Notes: generated from the sequence alone by a model not told the origin. Positions 25,753 through 35,165 are shown, counted from the stretch's first letter. The stretch: 44,301 bases of DNA from Verrucomicrobiota bacterium (GCA_023426435.1 JAFAAS010000016.1:1-44301), one strand, 5' to 3'. A program made the numbers and translations.

Positions 25753-27747
25753 TTACTCGAAAAACTTGTCCGTATCGTCGTGGCCGTTCGCGCCGTTTGC
25801 GTGGCCATTGCGCGTGGTGTCGGCCACGGCGAGCGCGCTTTTACGCGCCCCGTTCACCACGGGCGCACGCATCGTGCGCACCGGCGCGCTGCGCTTCACC
25901 AGCGCCGGCGTTTTCACCGGCTCTTCCACCAAAGCCTGAGCGTCCTTCGTGGCAGTCGCTTCATCGCCTTTCGCCATCCGCATGAGCTCGGCCACGGCAA
26001 GACGGACTTGCTCCGCTTGCGACTTCAACTCCTCAGCCGAAGCGGACGACTCCTCCGCAAGCGCTGCGTTTTCCTGCGTGATCTTGTCCATGCTCGCGAC
26101 CGCGCTGTTCAGCTGGCCGATGCCTTCGCTCTGCTCGTGCGAAGACTGCGCGATCTCGGCGATGCGTTCGTCGAGCTGACGCGTCTTGTCGACGATCGCC
26201 GCCAGATTCGCCGCCATCTTTTCGCTGATGCGCGCACCTTGCTCGCTCTTTTCCGTCGATGCGGAAATCTTGTCGGCCGTTTCCTTCGCAGCGCCGGCGC
26301 AACGTTGCGCGAGATTGCGCACTTCATCCGCCACGACCGCGAAACCGAGTCCTGCCTCGCCCGCGCGCGCCGCTTCCACCGCCGCGTTGAGCGCGAGGAT
26401 GTTCGTCTGAAACGCGATCTCGTCGATCGTCTTGATGATTTTGGAAATCTCGGTGCTCGATCCTTTGATCGCCGCCATCGCGCGTTTCATTTCCTCCATT
26501 TCGATCGCGCCGGCATCGGCCGTCTGGCGCGCCTGATTCGCGAGGGTCTTCGCGTTCTGCGCATTGTCCGAATTGCGCGAGGTCATGCTCGCCATTTCAT
26601 GAAGCGAGGAACTCGTCTCCTCGAGCGAAGCGGCCTGCTGCGAAGCGCCGTTCGCCATCGACTGGCTGGCTTGGGAAACCTGTTGGGCCGCCGAAGCCGT
26701 CTTGTCGGATTCCGTCGCGAGCCGCGCGGCGACTTCGGTGATGCGGCGCGTCACGCCACGCGTGATGAGCCACGCGGCGATCGCCCCAGCGCCGAGGCCC
26801 ACGGCCGTGATGACGAAGACGACGAACTCGTTCCGCTTCTGCTCCGCATGCGTGCGGTCCTGCAGGTCCTGCTGATACGCGTGCACGGCGGTTTTCACCC
26901 GCGACAGCGCCGCGGTGAACTCAGGCGCAACGCGGTTGATCCGCTCCGCCAGGATCTTGGCGCGCGCTTGATGACCCGCGACGACCTTGTCCAAGCCATC
27001 CTGATACGTCTCGGCCGTTTCGCGGAGGCTCGCGAGGAGCTGCGTTTTCGCCTCGTCCTTGAGACTGGCGTCGAGCTTTTCCATCTCGATCTGGTCCTGC
27101 TGCATGCGCCCGATCTGCGAGACCGTCGTCGCCAGGGCTTCGCGGGCGGCGACCGCTTTCGGCGCGTCGGAGGTCAGGAGAAACGCATTCGCGAGGCTCA
27201 TGCATTCGTAGAATGCGCCCAGCCCGTTCGAAATCTGGAAAGCCGCGTTCATGTCGCCCTGCGTCCGCGCTTGGGCGAGCAGCGATTGAAGCCCTTCGGC
27301 GATCGTTTTGGCGGAAGGCGTGAGCACCTCGTTTTCGATGCCGAGGCGCGCGCGGTGATTGGCGACCAGATCGGCGAACGCCGTATTATAGGTTGCGAGC
27401 AGCTCGCGGGCTTTTGCCACTTCCGCGGCTCGCGAGGGTTCCACGATCTGCTCCGCCGCGCGAGCCAGCTCGGTATCGAGCGCCTTCCGCGCGGCATCGC
27501 CGGCCGCGATGCTTTCAGCCGAACCGGTCGCGAGGAATTCGTTCACCTGCAGCTTCAACTCCTGCATCGACGACTCCAGCGAAGCCGCGGTGTAAGTTTC
27601 CTGCGCGCTGGCAGAAAACATCTCCAGACGCCGACCCGCGCCGCCCAAGGCGGTGTAAGCGATCGCTGCAACGCCGATCAACAGGACGAAGAGGAACCCG
27701 AATCCGAGCGCGATCTTCTTACCGATGGTGAGATTCTGGAGTGACAT
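25753..27747 (-). CDS. Methyl-accepting chemotaxis protein
   Basis: A 664-residue transmembrane chemoreceptor. TM1 lies at about 12-33. A roughly 270-residue, all-helical periplasmic sensor follows, similar in build to helical bimodular sensors, with TM2 at about 306-328 and a short HAMP-like segment. The cytoplasmic signalling rod has the conserved hairpin tip DEIAFQTNILALNAAVEAAR / GFAVVADEVRNLAQR (about 440-485), which contacts CheA and CheW. The C-terminus is Ala/Pro/Asn-rich and ends in DKFFE; it lacks the classical NWETF-type tether. It lies 33 bases downstream of a TonB-C-domain gene on the same strand, probably one transcript. The ligand is unknown. Confidence 0.92.
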   Translation of the reverse strand: MSLQNLTIGKKIALGFGFLFVLLIGVAAIAYTALGGAGRRLEMFSASAQETYTAASLESSMQELKLQVNEFLATGSAESIAAGDAARKALDTELARAAEQIVEPSRAAEVAKARELLATYNTAFADLVANHRARLGIENEVLTPSAKTIAEGLQSLLAQARTQGDMNAAFQISNGLGAFYECMSLANAFLLTSDAPKAVAAREALATTVSQIGRMQQDQIEMEKLDASLKDEAKTQLLASLRETAETYQDGLDKVVAGHQARAKILAERINRVAPEFTAALSRVKTAVHAYQQDLQDRTHAEQKRNEFVVFVITAVGLGAGAIAAWLITRGVTRRITEVAARLATESDKTASAAQQVSQASQSMANGASQQAASLEETSSSLHEMASMTSRNSDNAQNAKTLANQARQTADAGAIEMEEMKRAMAAIKGSSTEISKIIKTIDEIAFQTNILALNAAVEAARAGEAGLGFAVVADEVRNLAQRCAGAAKETADKISASTEKSEQGARISEKMAANLAAIVDKTRQLDERIAEIAQSSHEQSEGIGQLNSAVASMDKITQENAALAEESSASAEELKSQAEQVRLAVAELMRMAKGDEATATKDAQALVEEPVKTPALVKRSAPVRTMRAPVVNGARKSALAVADTTRNGHANGANGHDDTDKFFE

Positions 27748-27780
27748 GGGACGATTGGGCTGAAGCTGGCTGAGCGACGA

Positions 27781-28131
27781 TCAGGATTCTTCGGCAACGA
27801 ACTTGATCGGAATCGTAACGGTCATCGCGATGGGCGATCCGTCCTGGCGACCGGGCTTGAACTTCCACTTCTTGAGCGCATCGACCGCGAACTTGTCGAA
27901 GCCTTCATTGCTCGACTTCGAGACCTCGGTCTCGGACACGTTGCCCTGCTCGTCGATGGTGCACTTGACCATCACCACGCCAGAAACCTTCTGGTCGCGC
28001 AGATCGCGCGGATAATCCGGCGCAACCGTGCGAACCGGCACCGGCGGTTCGCGGCCCGCGGCGGCGAACGAAAACGATACGGTTGCGAAGCAGAGCAAAG
28101 CAGCGGCAAGACGACGAAGGAAACGATTCAT
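27781..28131 (-). CDS. Small exported TonB C-terminal-domain protein
   Basis: A 116-residue protein with an N-terminal signal sequence (MNRFLRRLAAALLCFATVSFSFAAA) and one TonB C-terminal domain: PVRTVAPDYPRDLRDQKVSG, then VKCTIDEQGNVSETEVSKSS, FDKFAVDALKKWKFKPG and a final strand. It lacks the Pro-rich spacer and the retained TM anchor of a working TonB, so it is unlikely to energise receptors by itself. The ATG at 28131 is chosen because it starts the signal peptide. The chemoreceptor gene follows 33 bases later. A sigma-28-like promoter lies just upstream, suggesting joint expression with motility genes. Confidence 0.8.
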   Translation of the reverse strand: MNRFLRRLAAALLCFATVSFSFAAAGREPPVPVRTVAPDYPRDLRDQKVSGVVMVKCTIDEQGNVSETEVSKSSNEGFDKFAVDALKKWKFKPGRQDGSPIAMTVTIPIKFVAEES

Positions 28132-28153
28132 GGGATGAAATGTGGCTTTGGGT

Positions 28154-28180
28154 TGTTCGTCACGGTTCGGTAAAACTTGA
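28154..28180 (-). promoter_or_regulatory. Candidate sigma-28 (FliA-type) promoter for the TonB-C/chemoreceptor pair
   Basis: On the minus strand TCAAGTTT, 11 bases, then GACGAACA. The -35 part matches TAAAGTTT at 7 of 8 positions, the spacer length is exact, and the -10 part matches GCCGATAA at 5 of 8. The expected start lies about 15 bases before the ATG at 28131. Confidence 0.4.
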
Positions 28181-28367
28181 GTTCCGCGCACGCGAAGTGA
28201 GCGGGCGGCGTCGTGCCATTCGTCACCAAGTCGCGAAACTAAAGGAGCATCTGCAGCCGAAGCCGGAATCGTTTTCCTCTCCAGCCGGCATCGCCCCTGC
28301 TGATGGGCCGCGGCGCCATTGCTTTTGTCCCTGCGATCCGCACGCTCGGCCGCCGTTCCTCTCCAGC

Positions 28368-31300
28368 ATGTCGCTCGAAGACAATATCCGCCGCGCTCCT
28401 GCGATCGCCGGCATCGTGGTGTTCGCCCTGGGTATCGTCCGCGTGGCGACGGTGCTCATCGGCCAATCCGATGCCTGGCTCCAAGCGCCCTTCTGGTTGA
28501 TGCTTCTTGGAGCATCGTTGTGGTCGCGCACCAAGCCCCGCGGGTCGATGGCGGCGACGCTGCTTGCGAGCGGCGCCGTGGCCTGGGTCGCCACCGCCGT
28601 CGGTTTGGACGCCGCGGCCGGGCGCCTGATGACGCTAGACTTCATGTTCTGGGCCGCCGGTGACTCGGGCCCGCCGCGAAATATCTCGCTCGATGCCGCG
28701 CTCGTGGTCGCGTTGGCCGGATTGGGGTTGCTGATCTCGGAACGCCAGTCCCATCGCGCCACCCGCAATCTTTCGGCGTGGCTTCTGATCGTCGCGCTCG
28801 CGTTGAGCGCCGCAACGCTGCTGATGCACGCGTTGCAGTTCGCCACGCGTTTTGCCCAGCCGCTTCACATGAACGCGGGCGACGCCACGGGATTGCTCGT
28901 TGCGAGCGTGGGCGGATTGCTGCTGCGACCCAACCACAAGCTGATGCGCATGCTGCTCGCGAAATCGTCCGCGGGCGCACTCGCGCGACGGTTGTTCTAC
29001 GGAGTCACGCTCCTGCCCGCCGGCATGCTTGCGTTTACGCTCGTGCTGCTGCACCTCCAGCTCATCCAGCCCGGCTACGCGCCGGCTTTCGTGCTCGCGC
29101 TGCTCATCATCGGAGGATTTCTGCACACGATGTTGTCTGCGCGCGCAGCCGTCGAAATCGACGACCGCCGCAAGGCCGCCGAGAGTGAACACGCGCGGCT
29201 CAACACCGTGCTCGAACACCAGGCCGCGCGCCTCCAGGAACTCGTCGCGCGCCGCACCAACGAGCTGCGCACCCTCAGCGTGCACTTGCGCACGACCACG
29301 CGCGAAAACGCGCAGCTCGGACTCGTCGCCCGCAACACCACCAACGGTGTCGTCATCACCGACGCGCAGGGCCGCCTGGAATGGGCCAACACCGCGTTCG
29401 AACGCATGACCGGCTATTCGCTCGCCGAGGTGAAGGGCGAAAAACCGGGACATTTCCTCCAAGGACCCGACACCGATCCGGGCAGCATCGCCCAGCTGCG
29501 GAAGGCGATCCAGAGCGGCGAGCGCTGCTACGTCGAAATCCTCAACTACACCAAGAGCCGTCATCCCTATTGGCAGATCGTCGACATGGAGCCGGTGCAC
29601 GACGCGTCGGGAAAGCTCGTCAACTGGATCGCCATTCAAACCGATGTCACCGCGCATCGTCTCGCCGAACAACATCTCCGCGTGCTCAACGAGCGCCTCC
29701 AGCTCGCCACGCAATCCGCCGCGCTCGGCGTATGGGAATGGGACGCCGCCACGCAAAAACACACGTGGGACGAGCGGACGCACCTCATTCACGGCCTGAA
29801 ATCGGGCGAGTTCGACGGCACGTTCCAAGCCTGGATGGCTTGTCTGCATCCCGACGATCGCCCGCTCGCCCAAGCCCGCTTCGAGCTCGTCCTCGCGGGG
29901 GGCAATTTCTACGACCAGGAATTTCGCGTCGTCCGCGCCGGCGAGCCCGGCGCGCGCCACGTCGAATCGCGCGCGATCGTGCAACGCGATGCCCAGGGAA
30001 AACTCCTCCGCATCACCGGCACGAGTCGCGATGTCACCGCCGAACGCGAAAACGAAGAACGCCTCCGCGTCCTCACCGATCGCTGGCAGCTCGCGTTGCG
30101 CGCATCGCGCTACGGCGTGTGGGATTGGGATCCGACGAGCGGGCGCGTCATCTGGGACGATCGCATTTTCGAAATCTACGGCCTGGCCCGCGATGCGTTT
30201 GGCGGCACGCGCGCCTCGTGGCTGCAACTGCTCCATCCCGACGACCGCGCCCGCGCCGAGCAAATCGAACAGGATGCGCTCAATTTCGGCGGCGAGGAAT
30301 ACGACAACGAATTCCGCATCATTCTTCCCGACGGCTTCGTGCGGCACGTGGAAATGCATGCCTACGTGCGTCGCGACGAACAGGGCCGGCCGGTTCGCGT
30401 CGTCGGCATGGACCGCGACATCACCGCCGAGAAGCAAACGCTCGAAGCGCTCCGCATGGCGGAGGAACGCTGGCAGCTGGCGGTCGAAGGCACCAACGAC
30501 GGCGTGTGGGATTGGAATGTGCCCACCGGCATCACGTATCACGATCAACGTTGGTCGCAGATGCTTGGATACGACATCGGCGAGGTGCCCGACACCATCG
30601 AGAGCTGGCGGCAGCTCATCCATCCGGACGATCTGCCCGGCTGCATCGTCGCCACCGAGGAACACTTCGCGCGGCGCACGGCGTTGTATCATCACGAATA
30701 CCGCATGCGGACCCGCCAGGGAGAATGGAAGTGGATCATGGACCGCGGCAAGGTCGTGAACCGCGACGCCCAAGGCCGGCCGCTCCGCATGGTCGGCATG
30801 CACACCGACATCACCGCGCGGAAAAATTTGGAGCAGCGGCTGCATCAGTTCGAACAGCTCGCAACGCAGGTCAGCGAGATCGCGCAGATCGGCGGTTGGG
30901 AGCTCGACCTCGAGACGATGCACCTCGAGTGGTCCGAGCAGGTCCGCCGCATCCACGAAGTGGGGCCCGACTTCAAGCCGACCGTTCAGTCCGCGATTCA
31001 GTTCTTCGCTCCGGAAGCGCGCGACATCATCTCGACCGCGATGAAGGCGGCGATGACGTATGGCCGCCATTTCGACCTCGAGCTTCCGCTCATCACGGCG
31101 ACCGAACGCCGCATCTGGGTGCGCGCGCTGGCGCGGGCGGATCTTCACGAACACAAGCCCGTGCGGCTCATCGGCGCGTTCCAAGATATCAGCAGCCGCC
31201 GCGACAGCGAGGAGGCGCGGCGCAAACTGGAGTTTCAACTTTTCCAAGCGCAGAAGATGGAAACGCTCGGCACGCTCGCCGGCGGCATCGCGCACGATTT

Positions 31301-32396
31301 CAACAATCTCCTCACGGGCATCATGGGTTATCAGGAGCTCGTCGAAGACGTGCTCGGCGACAACGAGACGGCCCGCGATTACATGTCTCAGGCGCGCGGA
31401 GCGAGTTTGCGCGCGCGGGAGCTCGTCGAACAGATCCTCACCTTCGGCCGCCAGTCGCCCGACGATCAACACACGTCGCTCGATCTGGCGCTGGTCATCG
31501 AGGAAGCGCGCCGGCTGCTGCGCGCCACGATTCCGGCGACGATCGCGATCCAAACGCATATCTCGCCCGATTGCGGTCCGGTCCAGGGCGACGCCACGCA
31601 GATTCACCAGGTGTTGCTCAACCTCGGGTCGAACGCCGCTCACGCGATGACGGCGAAAGGCGGCGTGCTTTCGATCACCCTGACGCCGGTCGACAACATC
31701 GCGCACCGCACCGCCACGCTCGCGACACTTCCGGCCGGCGACTACCTGCGGCTCACCGTCAGCGACAACGGGCACGGCATGGACGAGACGACGCTGCAGC
31801 GGATTTTCGATCCGTTCTTCACCACGAAGGAAGTGCGCGAAGGCACCGGACTCGGGCTCGCGGTCGTGCACGGCATCGTGCGCGCGCACCGCGGAGCGAT
31901 CGATGTCGAAAGCAGGATCGGCGTCGGCTCGACGTTCCACATTTACCTTCCGGTCGCGGCGGTGGATGCAGAGAAGGAAGGCGGCACCACGTTGCAGGCG
32001 CCGCGCGGCAGCGGAGAGATGATCTTCATCGTCGACGACGAAGACACGGTCGCAAGCTTCACGAAGTTCGCGTTGGAGAACAAAGGCTATCGTGCTGCCA
32101 CCGTGGATACAGCGCCGCAGTGCCTGGAAGCGTTGCGCGCCGACCCAAACGCGTGCGCGGTGCTGATCACCGATCAAACGATGCCCGGGATGACCGGCAC
32201 CGAGCTCGCGGGCAAGGTGCGCGAATTCGCGCCCAAGATGCCGATCATCGTGATGTCGGGTTATTTCCTGAAAATCCCACCGCAGGAGATCGAACAGATC
32301 GGCCACGTCGAGTTGCTTGGGAAGCCCTTCACGACCGACGAACTCGCGTGGATGGTGCATCGCGCGCTGCATCCGGAAACCGCTGCGACGAAGTAA
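28368..32396 (+). CDS. Membrane-bound hybrid histidine kinase with five PAS domains and a receiver
   Basis: A 1,342-residue sensor kinase. Residues 1-265 contain about six to eight hydrophobic spans. Five PAS/PAC units follow (about 315-430, 440-560, 570-690, 700-815 and 830-945); the middle three share the GVWDW...HPDDR pattern of PAS_3 folds. The HisKA segment has ETLGTLAGGIAHDFNNLL with His976. The HATPase domain (about 1070-1200) shows GSNAAHAM, DNGHGM and GTGLGLAVVHG. The receiver (about 1218-1342) has IVDDED and LITDQTMPGMTG with Asp1269. It should pass phosphate from His976 to Asp1269 and on to an unknown partner. The ATG at 28368 opens the first membrane span; the frame is open further upstream without plausible protein. 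It is divergent from the chemoreceptor pair. Confidence 0.92.
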   Translation: MSLEDNIRRAPAIAGIVVFALGIVRVATVLIGQSDAWLQAPFWLMLLGASLWSRTKPRGSMAATLLASGAVAWVATAVGLDAAAGRLMTLDFMFWAAGDSGPPRNISLDAALVVALAGLGLLISERQSHRATRNLSAWLLIVALALSAATLLMHALQFATRFAQPLHMNAGDATGLLVASVGGLLLRPNHKLMRMLLAKSSAGALARRLFYGVTLLPAGMLAFTLVLLHLQLIQPGYAPAFVLALLIIGGFLHTMLSARAAVEIDDRRKAAESEHARLNTVLEHQAARLQELVARRTNELRTLSVHLRTTTRENAQLGLVARNTTNGVVITDAQGRLEWANTAFERMTGYSLAEVKGEKPGHFLQGPDTDPGSIAQLRKAIQSGERCYVEILNYTKSRHPYWQIVDMEPVHDASGKLVNWIAIQTDVTAHRLAEQHLRVLNERLQLATQSAALGVWEWDAATQKHTWDERTHLIHGLKSGEFDGTFQAWMACLHPDDRPLAQARFELVLAGGNFYDQEFRVVRAGEPGARHVESRAIVQRDAQGKLLRITGTSRDVTAERENEERLRVLTDRWQLALRASRYGVWDWDPTSGRVIWDDRIFEIYGLARDAFGGTRASWLQLLHPDDRARAEQIEQDALNFGGEEYDNEFRIILPDGFVRHVEMHAYVRRDEQGRPVRVVGMDRDITAEKQTLEALRMAEERWQLAVEGTNDGVWDWNVPTGITYHDQRWSQMLGYDIGEVPDTIESWRQLIHPDDLPGCIVATEEHFARRTALYHHEYRMRTRQGEWKWIMDRGKVVNRDAQGRPLRMVGMHTDITARKNLEQRLHQFEQLATQVSEIAQIGGWELDLETMHLEWSEQVRRIHEVGPDFKPTVQSAIQFFAPEARDIISTAMKAAMTYGRHFDLELPLITATERRIWVRALARADLHEHKPVRLIGAFQDISSRRDSEEARRKLEFQLFQAQKMETLGTLAGGIAHDFNNLLTGIMGYQELVEDVLGDNETARDYMSQARGASLRARELVEQILTFGRQSPDDQHTSLDLALVIEEARRLLRATIPATIAIQTHISPDCGPVQGDATQIHQVLLNLGSNAAHAMTAKGGVLSITLTPVDNIAHRTATLATLPAGDYLRLTVSDNGHGMDETTLQRIFDPFFTTKEVREGTGLGLAVVHGIVRAHRGAIDVESRIGVGSTFHIYLPVAAVDAEKEGGTTLQAPRGSGEMIFIVDDEDTVASFTKFALENKGYRAATVDTAPQCLEALRADPNACAVLITDQTMPGMTGTELAGKVREFAPKMPIIVMSGYFLKIPPQEIEQIGHVELLGKPFTTDELAWMVHRALHPETAATK

Positions 32397-32429
32397 GCCT
32401 CTCGCATCGAAGCTGCGATCCCTGGCTGA

Positions 32430-32490
32430 TGGAGGCGCGGTGCCTCACCGCGCAGGCGGCTCAAAGCGCGGTGTGGGCACCGCGCCTCCA
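32430..32490. repeat. REPIN-like doublet: two family-B palindromes in inverted orientation
   Basis: One family-B element (32430-32453, TGGAGGCGCGGTGCC-TCACCGCGC) faces an inverted copy (32466-32490, GCGCGGTGTGGGCACCGCGC then CTCCA) across a 12-base spacer. Two REP units head to head are the definition of a REPIN, the form moved by RAYT enzymes. Confidence 0.75.
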
Positions 32491-32515
32491 CCGGAGCTGT
32501 GTGATGTGCGCGGAC

Positions 32516-32550
32516 AAAAAAAAGCCCGCCGGTGACGGCGGGCTTTTTTT
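32516..32550. terminator. Bidirectional rho-independent terminator
   Basis: AAAAAAAGCCCGCC-GGTGAC-GGCGGGCTTTTTTT is a strong stem flanked by A and T runs. It sits between the convergent kinase and flagellin genes and can stop transcription from both sides. Confidence 0.95.
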
Positions 32551-32564
32551 CGAAGCTTGTTCGC

Positions 32565-33443
32565 TCAGCTGTTGAGCAGCTTGAGCACGGCTTGCGGAGT
32601 CTGGTTCGCCTGCGAAAGCATCGCGGTGCCGGACTGCACGAGGATGTTGTATTTGGCGAATGCGGTCGACTCCTTCGCCACATCCACGTCGCGGATACGC
32701 GAGATGGCGGAGGCAAGATTTTCGTGCTCCACCGACAGCGTGGTCGCAGCGAGCTCGAGCCGGGATTGCGACGCGCCGAGCTTTGCGCGCTCGGTCGCGA
32801 TCTGCTGAATCGCTTCGGTGATGTTCTCGATCGCATCGGCGTCGGTGATCGCGATCGAGTAGTCGCCGCTTCCATCCTGCGTGATCATGTCTCCCATCGC
32901 GCCGGTGCGGAGATTCGATTCGCGAATGGTCATGTCCTGGCCGATCGCCTGACCGATCGTGACGGTGAGGCCGTCGGAGTTGGAACCGAAAAGCGAGATG
33001 CCGTTAAAGGCGCCGAGCGGTGTGTCGATATCTGCGGTGCCTCCGATCTCCGCCGTGGAACCACCAATGGTTGCACGGAGCTGATCCTGGAGGGCGGTGA
33101 ATTCCTGCTGGTAAAGATCAACGTCGCTCGGGTTCTTCGTGACGTCCTTGGCGAGGATCGCGAGCTCGCTCATGCGCGAGAGGATCTTCGTCATGCCGCT
33201 CATGAAACCGTCGGCCGTCTGAATGTAGGAAACCGCATTCTGGACATTCGTCGTGGCGGCCTGCACGCGGCGGTTTTGCGCGTCGAGTTTTTCCGACACG
33301 GCGAGGCCGGCGGCGTCGTCGGACGGGTTGACGATCTTCGATCCGGACGAGAGCCGGGTGAGGGAACGGCCGAGGGCTTCCTGGCTCGCATTGAGCGACC
33401 GGGCAGCGGCCATGGCTTGGATGTTGGTGTTGATGACGCTCAT
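32565..33443 (-). CDS. fliC: Flagellin
   Basis: A 292-residue filament subunit. The N-terminal D0/D1 region (MSVINTNIQAMAAARSLNAS, RLSSGSKIVNPSDDAAGLAV, ANNVQNAVSY-like segment) and the C-terminal D1/D0 region (LGASQSRLELAATTL, DVDVAKESTAFAKYNIL, MLSQANQTPQAVLKLL) are typical. The central part is short, so this is a small flagellin without large surface domains. It is the last gene of the flagellar run, right after csrA, and ends at a strong terminator. No ribosome site or sigma-28 promoter is obvious in the 41-base spacer, so it may depend on read-through from csrA or on control by CsrA binding. Confidence 0.95.
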   Translation of the reverse strand: MSVINTNIQAMAAARSLNASQEALGRSLTRLSSGSKIVNPSDDAAGLAVSEKLDAQNRRVQAATTNVQNAVSYIQTADGFMSGMTKILSRMSELAILAKDVTKNPSDVDLYQQEFTALQDQLRATIGGSTAEIGGTADIDTPLGAFNGISLFGSNSDGLTVTIGQAIGQDMTIRESNLRTGAMGDMITQDGSGDYSIAITDADAIENITEAIQQIATERAKLGASQSRLELAATTLSVEHENLASAISRIRDVDVAKESTAFAKYNILVQSGTAMLSQANQTPQAVLKLLNS

Positions 33444-33484
33444 GACGGTTGGGCTGTTGGTGAGTTAAAGAGGAAGGCGGAGAC

Positions 33485-33748
33485 TCAGGCTTTGACGGCG
33501 GCGGCGGAAACGGGCGGCTGGGACTTGGGTTTGGGCAACGCGGGCAGCGCGATCTGGCGCGGCGCGTGCACGGCGGCGGCTTGGTTCGACGCGACGATGT
33601 CGCTCAATACTTCCTTGCGGAAGATTGGGACCTCGCGCGGAGCGGCGATGCCGATCTTCACGAAATCCCCCTCGATCCGCGTGATGCGGATTTCGATGGA
33701 ATCGCCGATGACGATCGCCTCGTTAACCTTGCGTGAGAGGACAAGCAT
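33485..33748 (-). CDS. csrA: Carbon storage regulator CsrA
   Basis: An 87-residue mRNA-binding translational regulator. MLVLSRKVNEAIVIGDSIEI and VKIGIAAPREVPIFRKEV match the family, including the Arg in FRKEV that contacts RNA. It has an Ala/Pro/Lys-rich tail after residue 60, longer than the usual 61-70 residues. It lies between fliW and flagellin. In this tripartite system FliW sequesters CsrA, and CsrA represses flagellin translation until flagellin draws FliW away. Confidence 0.95.
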   Translation of the reverse strand: MLVLSRKVNEAIVIGDSIEIRITRIEGDFVKIGIAAPREVPIFRKEVLSDIVASNQAAAVHAPRQIALPALPKPKSQPPVSAAAVKA

Positions 33749-33760
33749 GGGGGTGAAGGT

Positions 33761-34234
33761 TCAAGCGGTGCGGGCGAGCGGTTCGGCGGCGGCTTCGGCG
33801 ATGAGCGGGAAGTGAGCGCTGTAGCGGGAGTAGTTCGAGATCACGACCTGGCGGCCGGTGCGCGTGCGGCGATTCACGATCAACGGTCCAACGAGGTTCA
33901 CGGTGGCGTCGCTCGGCTGCTGGTTGCGCAGCGTCACGATGTTGAGGATCATCGCGTCCGCGCTGTCGTGGAGGCCGAGCTGCTCCGCATCTTCGTCGAA
34001 GATCTCGGGCTCGTAATCGGCGATGAGCCCGCCCGGCTCCATGACGATGAAATGAATCGGATCGAGATGGGCCGGCCCATGCAGGCGCATCCAGATGAAC
34101 GGCAGATGATCCGGCATGCAGATCAGTTCGGCGCGGGTGTATTGAGAGAAACCGATGATGCCCTGCGGAAGAAGGATCTCGTTGGCGGCGGGAGCTCCGA
34201 AGTCGAACGGAGTGATTTCGGGAATGACTTTCAT
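33761..34234 (-). CDS. fliW: Flagellar assembly factor FliW
   Basis: A 157-residue protein with the FliW signatures LPQGIIGFSQYTRAEL, NIVTLR and TVNLVGPLIVNRRTRTGRQVV. It binds CsrA and flagellin and acts as a protein antagonist of CsrA. It is 12 bases upstream of csrA on the same strand, so the two are co-expressed. The C-terminal tail is Ala-rich. Confidence 0.93.
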   Translation of the reverse strand: MKVIPEITPFDFGAPAANEILLPQGIIGFSQYTRAELICMPDHLPFIWMRLHGPAHLDPIHFIVMEPGGLIADYEPEIFDEDAEQLGLHDSADAMILNIVTLRNQQPSDATVNLVGPLIVNRRTRTGRQVVISNYSRYSAHFPLIAEAAAEPLARTA

Positions 34235-34263
34235 GAGACGAAGTTGAAGCGCGGGTTTGGGGG

Positions 34264-35160
34264 TTAGCGGATGTAGTCGAGAAGAGAGAGATTCATGATC
34301 TTCGCGGCCGAAGCCAAAGCGGCCTGGTAGGCGGTTTGGGTCTGGTTGAGTTTCACAATCGTCGTCGGCAGATCGACGGAGGACTCGTCGGAGATGAGCG
34401 ATTCGAGATTGATCGCGCGGTCCTTTTGCTGGGATTGCGCGGCTTCGATGCGGGTTTGAATGCCGCCGTTGTCGGCCATCGCGCCGATGATCAGGTCCTC
34501 GGCGTGGGTCAGGTTCGGCTGCGTGGCGCGCACGGAGTCGATATTGCCGGCGTTGAGCGCATCGCGCAGTGCGACGAGGGAATTGAGGAAATCGGCGACC
34601 CCGGAATTGGTCTCGCCCGTCGTCGCCGGCGTGATCGTGGTGGCCTCGGAGAGCGGGATGGCCGCCCGTTCCGCATTGCCCACGTAAACGATTCCGGTGA
34701 TGCGCTCGTCGGCGTCGCGCGCGGCGGCGAACGGAGGCTCGTCGACGGCGGTGCCGCCGTAGATGTAGTCGCCGCCTTGACGGGAGTTCGCGAGTTGGAG
34801 CGCCTGCTCGAGCAGCTGTTCGACTTCGGTGCCGTAAGTGCGCATCGAATCGGCGCTCAGCGCGCCGGTGCCGAGCGTGGCGAGCTCGCCGGCGCGATCG
34901 GACACTTTCTTCAAACCCTGCAGCCCGGAGTAGGACGCCTGGGCGAGCGTCAGCGCGCGCGCGGCGTTGCTGGCGAATTGTTTGATCTGACGCTGTTCGG
35001 TTTGATGACCGAGCACGCGGCCGACCGCGGCAGGATCGTCTTCCGGCTGGGTGATGCGGCGACCGGTCGACACCTGCAGCTGGAGCTTCGCCTGCTCGCT
35101 CGTGAGCTGCTGAATCTGGCGGATCATCGAATCCGAGACCGTGTTGGAAGCGATTCTCAT
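34264..35160 (-). CDS. flgL: Flagellar hook-associated protein FlgL (HAP3)
   Basis: A 298-residue hook-filament junction protein. It begins MRIASNTVSDSMIRQIQQLT and has flagellin-like ends: LQLQVSTGRRITQPEDDPAA near the N-terminus and a coiled C-terminus ending in KIMNLSLLDYIR. It lies 5 bases after flgK, consistent with co-translation, and forms the layer on which flagellin polymerises. Confidence 0.93.
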   Translation of the reverse strand: MRIASNTVSDSMIRQIQQLTSEQAKLQLQVSTGRRITQPEDDPAAVGRVLGHQTEQRQIKQFASNAARALTLAQASYSGLQGLKKVSDRAGELATLGTGALSADSMRTYGTEVEQLLEQALQLANSRQGGDYIYGGTAVDEPPFAAARDADERITGIVYVGNAERAAIPLSEATTITPATTGETNSGVADFLNSLVALRDALNAGNIDSVRATQPNLTHAEDLIIGAMADNGGIQTRIEAAQSQQKDRAINLESLISDESSVDLPTTIVKLNQTQTAYQAALASAAKIMNLSLLDYIR

Positions 35161-35165
35161 GAGGG

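Noticed and set aside
25780..27744. A 654-codon plus-strand open frame opposite the chemoreceptor
   Set aside because: The product is Arg/His/Leu-rich noise; the minus strand carries the canonical receptor hairpin tip.
28635..32372. A very long open frame antisense to the hybrid kinase, and another in a second plus frame at 29381-32575
   Set aside because: High-GC codon bias opens these frames. Their products are Arg/Ala-rich without domains, while the kinase frame has clear PAS, HisKA, HATPase and receiver motifs.
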